Shown here: piece by piece, positions 47,199-50,161 of the stretch
Numbering within the stretch: position 1 is the first letter of the stretch
Layout of the letters: each line of letters begins with the position of its first letter
Assembly: GCF_003048905.1 (NCBI RefSeq)
Contig: NZ_PIRO01000007.1
Span: 1-50,161 of the forward strand
From: Campylobacter concisus
GTDB taxonomy: Bacteria; Campylobacterota; Campylobacteria; Campylobacterales; Campylobacteraceae
Direction: 5' to 3'
Length of the DNA: 50,161 bases
The notes under the pieces: model-generated
The model's database searches: none
What the model was told of the DNA's origin: nothing
Seen by the model: the letters and a program-made list of their open reading frames with translations, nothing else
Position numbers and translations under genes: made by a program

Positions 47199-48189
47199 AA
47201 AAGATTTGGAGCTAAATTTAGCAAATGCAAATTTAAGCAACTACTTCTTACTTTTTGGGGCGGACGAGTTTCAGATCGAGCTCTTTGGCAAAGAAATTTT
47301 GAGCTTTTACTCAAGCGAAGATGCGAATTTATTAAGCCTTTATTTTGATGAGTATAACTACGCGCAAGCAAGCTCTCATCTAAGCGAGCAGTCACTTTTT
47401 GGCGGTAAAAATATCCTTTATGTAAAAAGCGACAAAAAAATCCCAGCAAAAGAGCTAAAAGAGCTCATCTCGCTTTGCTCAAAAAGCCAAGATAATTACT
47501 TTTTATTTGAACTTTATGAATCCGATATGAAACTAGTTTTTGATATACAAAAGACTTTTGGGACAAATTTTGCGAGATTTTTTAAGCCATCAACTCCAGA
47601 TGAAGCGATAAATTTACTAGCTAAAAGCTCAGCTAAAATAGGCCTAAACATAACCAAAAATGCACTTTATGAGCTTTATTTTACACATAATGAAAATTTA
47701 TACCTTGCAGCAAGCGAGCTAACAAAGCTAAAGAGCCTAAACGCTCACATCGAACAAGACGATGTCAAAAGGCTGGTTTTTGGACTTGGCGGGATAAATT
47801 TTGATGATTTTTTTAACAAATTTATGGCTCTAAAGGATATAAAAAATGACTTTTTTACCTACTTAGAAGATCCAAATTTTAATGAAATTTTACTTCTAAA
47901 CTCACTTTACAAAGCATTTTTTAGGCTATTTAAAATTTACTCTTACATCAAGATAAATGGCCGCTTAAATTTAGACGAAGCGATCGGCTATCAGCCGCCT
48001 GTAAATGTGGCAAATTTACTAAAAGCAAATAGCTTAAAGCTAAGTTTAAATGCCTATTTGGAGATATTTAAAACGCTAAATTTAGCCGAGCTAGAGCTAA
48101 AAACAAATACAAAAATGGATAAAGAAATTTTCGTCTTATCGACCATTTTAAATCTGCAACACCTCATATCAACAGCAAATATTAAGTAA
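47191..48189 (+). CDS. holA: DNA polymerase III delta subunit
   Basis: The 332-residue protein starts MYRKDLELNLANANLSNYFLLFGADEFQIELFGKEIL, with the delta-subunit start (YLLxGxDxFLIE), then a SLFGGKNILYVKS block and helical lid. It opens the beta clamp in the clamp loader with delta'. Sequence conservation is low, as usual for this family. It starts within the end of rnr. Confidence 0.87.
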   Translation: MYRKDLELNLANANLSNYFLLFGADEFQIELFGKEILSFYSSEDANLLSLYFDEYNYAQASSHLSEQSLFGGKNILYVKSDKKIPAKELKELISLCSKSQDNYFLFELYESDMKLVFDIQKTFGTNFARFFKPSTPDEAINLLAKSSAKIGLNITKNALYELYFTHNENLYLAASELTKLKSLNAHIEQDDVKRLVFGLGGINFDDFFNKFMALKDIKNDFFTYLEDPNFNEILLLNSLYKAFFRLFKIYSYIKINGRLNLDEAIGYQPPVNVANLLKANSLKLSLNAYLEIFKTLNLAELELKTNTKMDKEIFVLSTILNLQHLISTANIK

Positions 48190-48229
48190 CTTTAAGCTAA
48201 AATCCACGCTTGCTTAAAGCAAAATCCTT

Positions 48230-48244
48230 GCTCACAAAGTGAGC
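48230..48244 (+). other. Small hairpin in the rpsF leader
   Basis: GCTCAC and GTGAGC (48230-48235 and 48239-48244) enclose AAA, 22 bases before the rpsF ATG. TTGC and GCAA around TTAAA lie just upstream. It could end the holA transcript or be a leader element. The CCG bulge of the known S6:S18-binding leader was not seen. Confidence 0.4.
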
Positions 48245-48266
48245 TAAATATCCATAAGGAGAAGAA

Positions 48267-48686
48267 ATGAAACATTACGAGCTTTTATTTATTCTTAAGC
48301 CGACATTAACGGAAGAGGAAGTTAAAGCTAAAGTTGACTTCGTAAAAGAAGTTATAACAAAAAATGGTGGCGAGATCGCTACTGTCGTTGAGATGGGTAC
48401 TAGAAAACTAGCTTATACCATCAAAAAATACGAGCGTGGAACATACTTTGTTATCTATTACAAAGCACCACCAGCGCTTCTTGCAGAACTTACAAGAAAT
48501 GTAAGGATCACTGAAGATATAATAAGATTTTTAAGCGTTAAATATGAAAATAAACGCGAAATCGCAGCTTGGGAAAGACTTTGCAAAGGTATCAAACAAA
48601 CTATAAAAAAAGAGCCTCGTGAGCCAAGAGCACCGCGTGAGCCAAGAGTTGAAAAAGTAGACGAGCAAACTTTTACAGAAGAATAA
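48267..48686 (+). CDS. rpsF: 30S ribosomal protein S6
   Basis: The 139-residue protein has [23 protein letters not shown], a [26 protein letters not shown] block and [20 protein letters not shown], typical of S6. It has an extra C-terminal tail of Pro-Arg-Glu repeats ([15 protein letters not shown]) ending in Glu. It binds S18 on the 30S platform. It has an AAGGAGAAG site and is followed by ssb after 13 bases. Confidence 0.97.
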   Translation: MKHYELLFILKPTLTEEEVKAKVDFVKEVITKNGGEIATVVEMGTRKLAYTIKKYERGTYFVIYYKAPPALLAELTRNVRITEDIIRFLSVKYENKREIAAWERLCKGIKQTIKKEPREPRAPREPRVEKVDEQTFTEE

Positions 48687-48699
48687 TCAAGGATAAAAA

Positions 48700-49257
48700 A
48701 TGTTCAATAAAGTAGTACTAGTTGGGAATTTAACAAGAGATATCGAGCTAAGATACACTACTAGTGGATCTGCTATAGGAAATTCCGGTATTGCTGTTAC
48801 TAGAAAATTTAATGCTAACGGCGAAAAACGTGAAGAGACATGCTTTATTGACATATCATTCTTTGGCAAATCAGCTGAGATAGCAAATCAATATTTAAGC
48901 AAAGGCTCTAAGCTTCTGATTGAAGGAAGATTAAAATTTGATCAATGGACCGACAACAATGGACAAAACCGTTCAAAGCACTCAATCGTAGTTGAAAATA
49001 TGGAGATGCTTGGCGGAAATAGCGGAGCTAATGGACAAAGTCAAGGTGGATTTAATCAAAATAGTTCGTACTCACAACAACGAAATAATGGTTCAACTAA
49101 TAGCTATGGCAATGGTGGATATCAAAATTCAGCACCACAAAGACAGCAAATGCAACCACAAAATAAAAAAGTACAAGAAGAGTACTATGAGGAAAAAATC
49201 CCTGATATAAACATTGACGCCGATAATTTTGATGGCGACAACGAAATACCGTTTTAA
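48700..49257 (+). CDS. ssb: Single-stranded DNA-binding protein
   Basis: The 185-residue SSB has the OB domain at 1-106 (MFNKVVLVGNLTRDIELRYT, EETCFIDISFFGKSAEIANQYLSKGSKLLIEGRL, QWTDNNGQNRSKHSIVVENMEMLG), a Gly/Gln/Asn-rich linker, and the acidic C-terminal tip DNEIPF for partner binding. Lies between rpsF and rpsR, as usual. Confidence 0.97.
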   Translation: MFNKVVLVGNLTRDIELRYTTSGSAIGNSGIAVTRKFNANGEKREETCFIDISFFGKSAEIANQYLSKGSKLLIEGRLKFDQWTDNNGQNRSKHSIVVENMEMLGGNSGANGQSQGGFNQNSSYSQQRNNGSTNSYGNGGYQNSAPQRQQMQPQNKKVQEEYYEEKIPDINIDADNFDGDNEIPF

Positions 49258-49272
49258 TTTAAAGGATAGAAA

Positions 49273-49533
49273 ATGGCAGAAAAAAGAAAATATTCACGTA
49301 AATATTGCAAATTTACAGAAGCAAAAATTGATTTTATAGATTATAAAGATACTTCTCTTTTAAAGTATTGTTTATCAGAGAGATTTAAAATAATGCCAAG
49401 GCGTTTAACTGGCACATCAAAAAGACATCAAGAAATGGTAGAAAAAGCGATCAAAAGAGCTCGTCATGCAGCTATTATACCTTACATAGTAGATCGCAAA
49501 GATGTAGTTTCAAATCCTTTTGATGGACTATAA
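49273..49533 (+). CDS. rpsR: 30S ribosomal protein S18
   Basis: The 86-residue basic protein has [64 protein letters not shown], split here by length limits of no concern, with the S18 core [13 protein letters not shown]12 and C33 recall the zinc form but the full ligand set is not seen. It pairs with S6 on the ribosome. A terminator follows 14 bases after its stop. Confidence 0.97.
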   Translation: MAEKRKYSRKYCKFTEAKIDFIDYKDTSLLKYCLSERFKIMPRRLTGTSKRHQEMVEKAIKRARHAAIIPYIVDRKDVVSNPFDGL

Positions 49534-49547
49534 TTAATTAACTTATT

Positions 49548-49568
49548 AAGCCCCTATTAACGGGGTTT
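49548..49568 (+). terminator. Terminator after rpsR
   Basis: AAGCCCC and GGGGTTT pair (one G-U) around a 7-base loop, 15 bases after the rpsR stop. This ends the rpsF-ssb-rpsR operon. Confidence 0.75.
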
Positions 49569-50038
49569 ATCCTAATCTTAAATATCCTAGATTTATATTC
49601 TTACAGATTTTTATTTATTGAACACAGTTTAAAATATTTTTCAAGTACTATCTATAATTTTGATTTAACTTGCACGAGGTAAATAGAATTTATTCAAGTA
49701 GACATCTCAAATATATACTGTCTTTAAACAACTCTTTAGTTCAAAAATAACTTATTTAGCGATATGTGCAATCAATGTCGTTGATCCATATTATTCACAA
49801 TTTTTACCACAAATCACGCATCATCCATCGTATAGCAATAGCTGTCCACATAATACTAAAAGACAAGATACTTAAATATAAATAAATTTTATTAAATAAA
49901 TCCAATATTCACCTATTTGGTGTCTGCATATCTTGCAAGTGGGCTTTATAATATATTTTATTTTGAAAACTTATTGATGCCAAACCAACCTAACCATGCA
50001 ACTATGTTAGCTAAAAACAAATTTTAAACATCCTTTTC
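49569..50038. other. Gap with possible short reading frames or gene remnants
   Basis: About 470 bases before the tRNA with no full-length gene. On the minus strand two short frames stand out for hydrophobic, coherent translations. 49804-49905 (TTG start, AGGTGA before it) gives 33 residues with SILSFSIMWTAIAIRWMMR. 49958-50020 (TTG) gives 20 residues with ANIVAWLGWFGINK. They may be tiny membrane proteins or pieces of a decayed membrane protein gene. Confidence 0.3.
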
Positions 50039-50067
50039 TTGACATGTAATAATGTTTTTTGTATAAT
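50039..50067 (+). promoter_or_regulatory. Consensus sigma-70 promoter of tRNA-Lys
   Basis: TTGACA at 50039-50044 and TATAAT at 50062-50067 are both perfect with a 17-base spacer. The predicted start is near 50074, 16 bases before the tRNA. Confidence 0.85.
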
Positions 50068-50089
50068 CTCAATTCTTTTTTAAACAAAT

Positions 50090-50161
50090 GTCTTGCTAGC
50101 TCAGTCGGTAGAGCATCTCACTTTTAATGAGGGGGCCGTTGGTTCGAATCCAACGCAGGAC
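50090..50161 (+). tRNA. tRNA-Lys (anticodon UUU), 3' end beyond the window
   Basis: The cloverleaf is complete to base 72: acceptor GTCTTGC pairs GCAGGAC (one T-G), D-arm GCTC/GAGC, anticodon arm TCTCA-CTTTTAA-TGAGG with anticodon TTT, and T-arm GTTGG-TTCGAAT-CCAAC. The discriminator base and any encoded CCA lie past the window end. Confidence 0.95.

Overview
The window looks like chromosome of a Campylobacter species, by gene order and content closest to the C. concisus/C. curvus type rather than C. jejuni (inference, no search was run). Supporting signs are the AT-rich sequence, a PorA-type major outer membrane protein, HobA, a Cj0977-like hotdog protein, the TatB-TatC-QueA and rpsF-ssb-rpsR blocks, TTG/GTG starts, and dense gene packing with many ATGA-type overlaps. 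No insertion sequence, prophage, CRISPR array or rRNA was seen.

Layout: (1) 1-640: a small HTH gene, apparently leaderless, and a 57-codon gene. (2) 0.6-6 kb, minus: nadE, a DegT-type protein, lpxK, cutA, thrC, kdsB; then a plus-strand metallo-beta-lactamase-fold gene. (3) 6.9-9.9 kb, minus: porA, then a hotdog protein, cmoB and a tiny lipoprotein gene. (4) 10-13 kb, plus: Tat-exported transglutaminase-like protein, MerT-like and MerP-like proteins, pepD. (5) 13-19.5 kb, minus: Rrf2 regulator, flhA, DHH phosphoesterase, two small genes, pyrB, pyrC. (6) rpsO and a selenocysteine formate dehydrogenase on plus. (7) 22.7-35.6 kb, minus: TonB-dependent receptor and PepSY protein, then rppH-lysC-hobA-holB-folP-NADAR-ligA-tlyA-ribF-cmoA and an unknown HTH protein. 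(8) 35.7-40.7 kb, plus: AraC regulator, hemW-like gene, tatB, tatC, queA and a signalling-like protein. (9) 40.8-44.3 kb, minus: ilvC, YibQ-like protein, dprA, ruvX. (10) 44.5-49.5 kb, plus: HDOD gene, rnr, holA, rpsF, ssb, rpsR, then a gap and a tRNA-Lys cut by the window end.

The genes are mostly housekeeping. CmoA and CmoB together form the carboxy-SAM route to tRNA wobble uridine modification. The receptor, PepSY protein and AraC regulator form an iron-uptake unit around a divergent promoter with a Fur-box-like site. The Tat translocase encoded here has a likely substrate in the transglutaminase-like protein.

The items most worth a second look are the DegT-type protein that has Val at the PLP-lysine position, the in-frame UGA with a SECIS-like hairpin in the formate dehydrogenase, two apparent leaderless genes, an NADAR protein next to the NAD-dependent DNA ligase, a hybrid HATPase-like/receiver protein, and the 21-bp direct repeat before the AraC gene. 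I did not find a clearly new multi-gene system.
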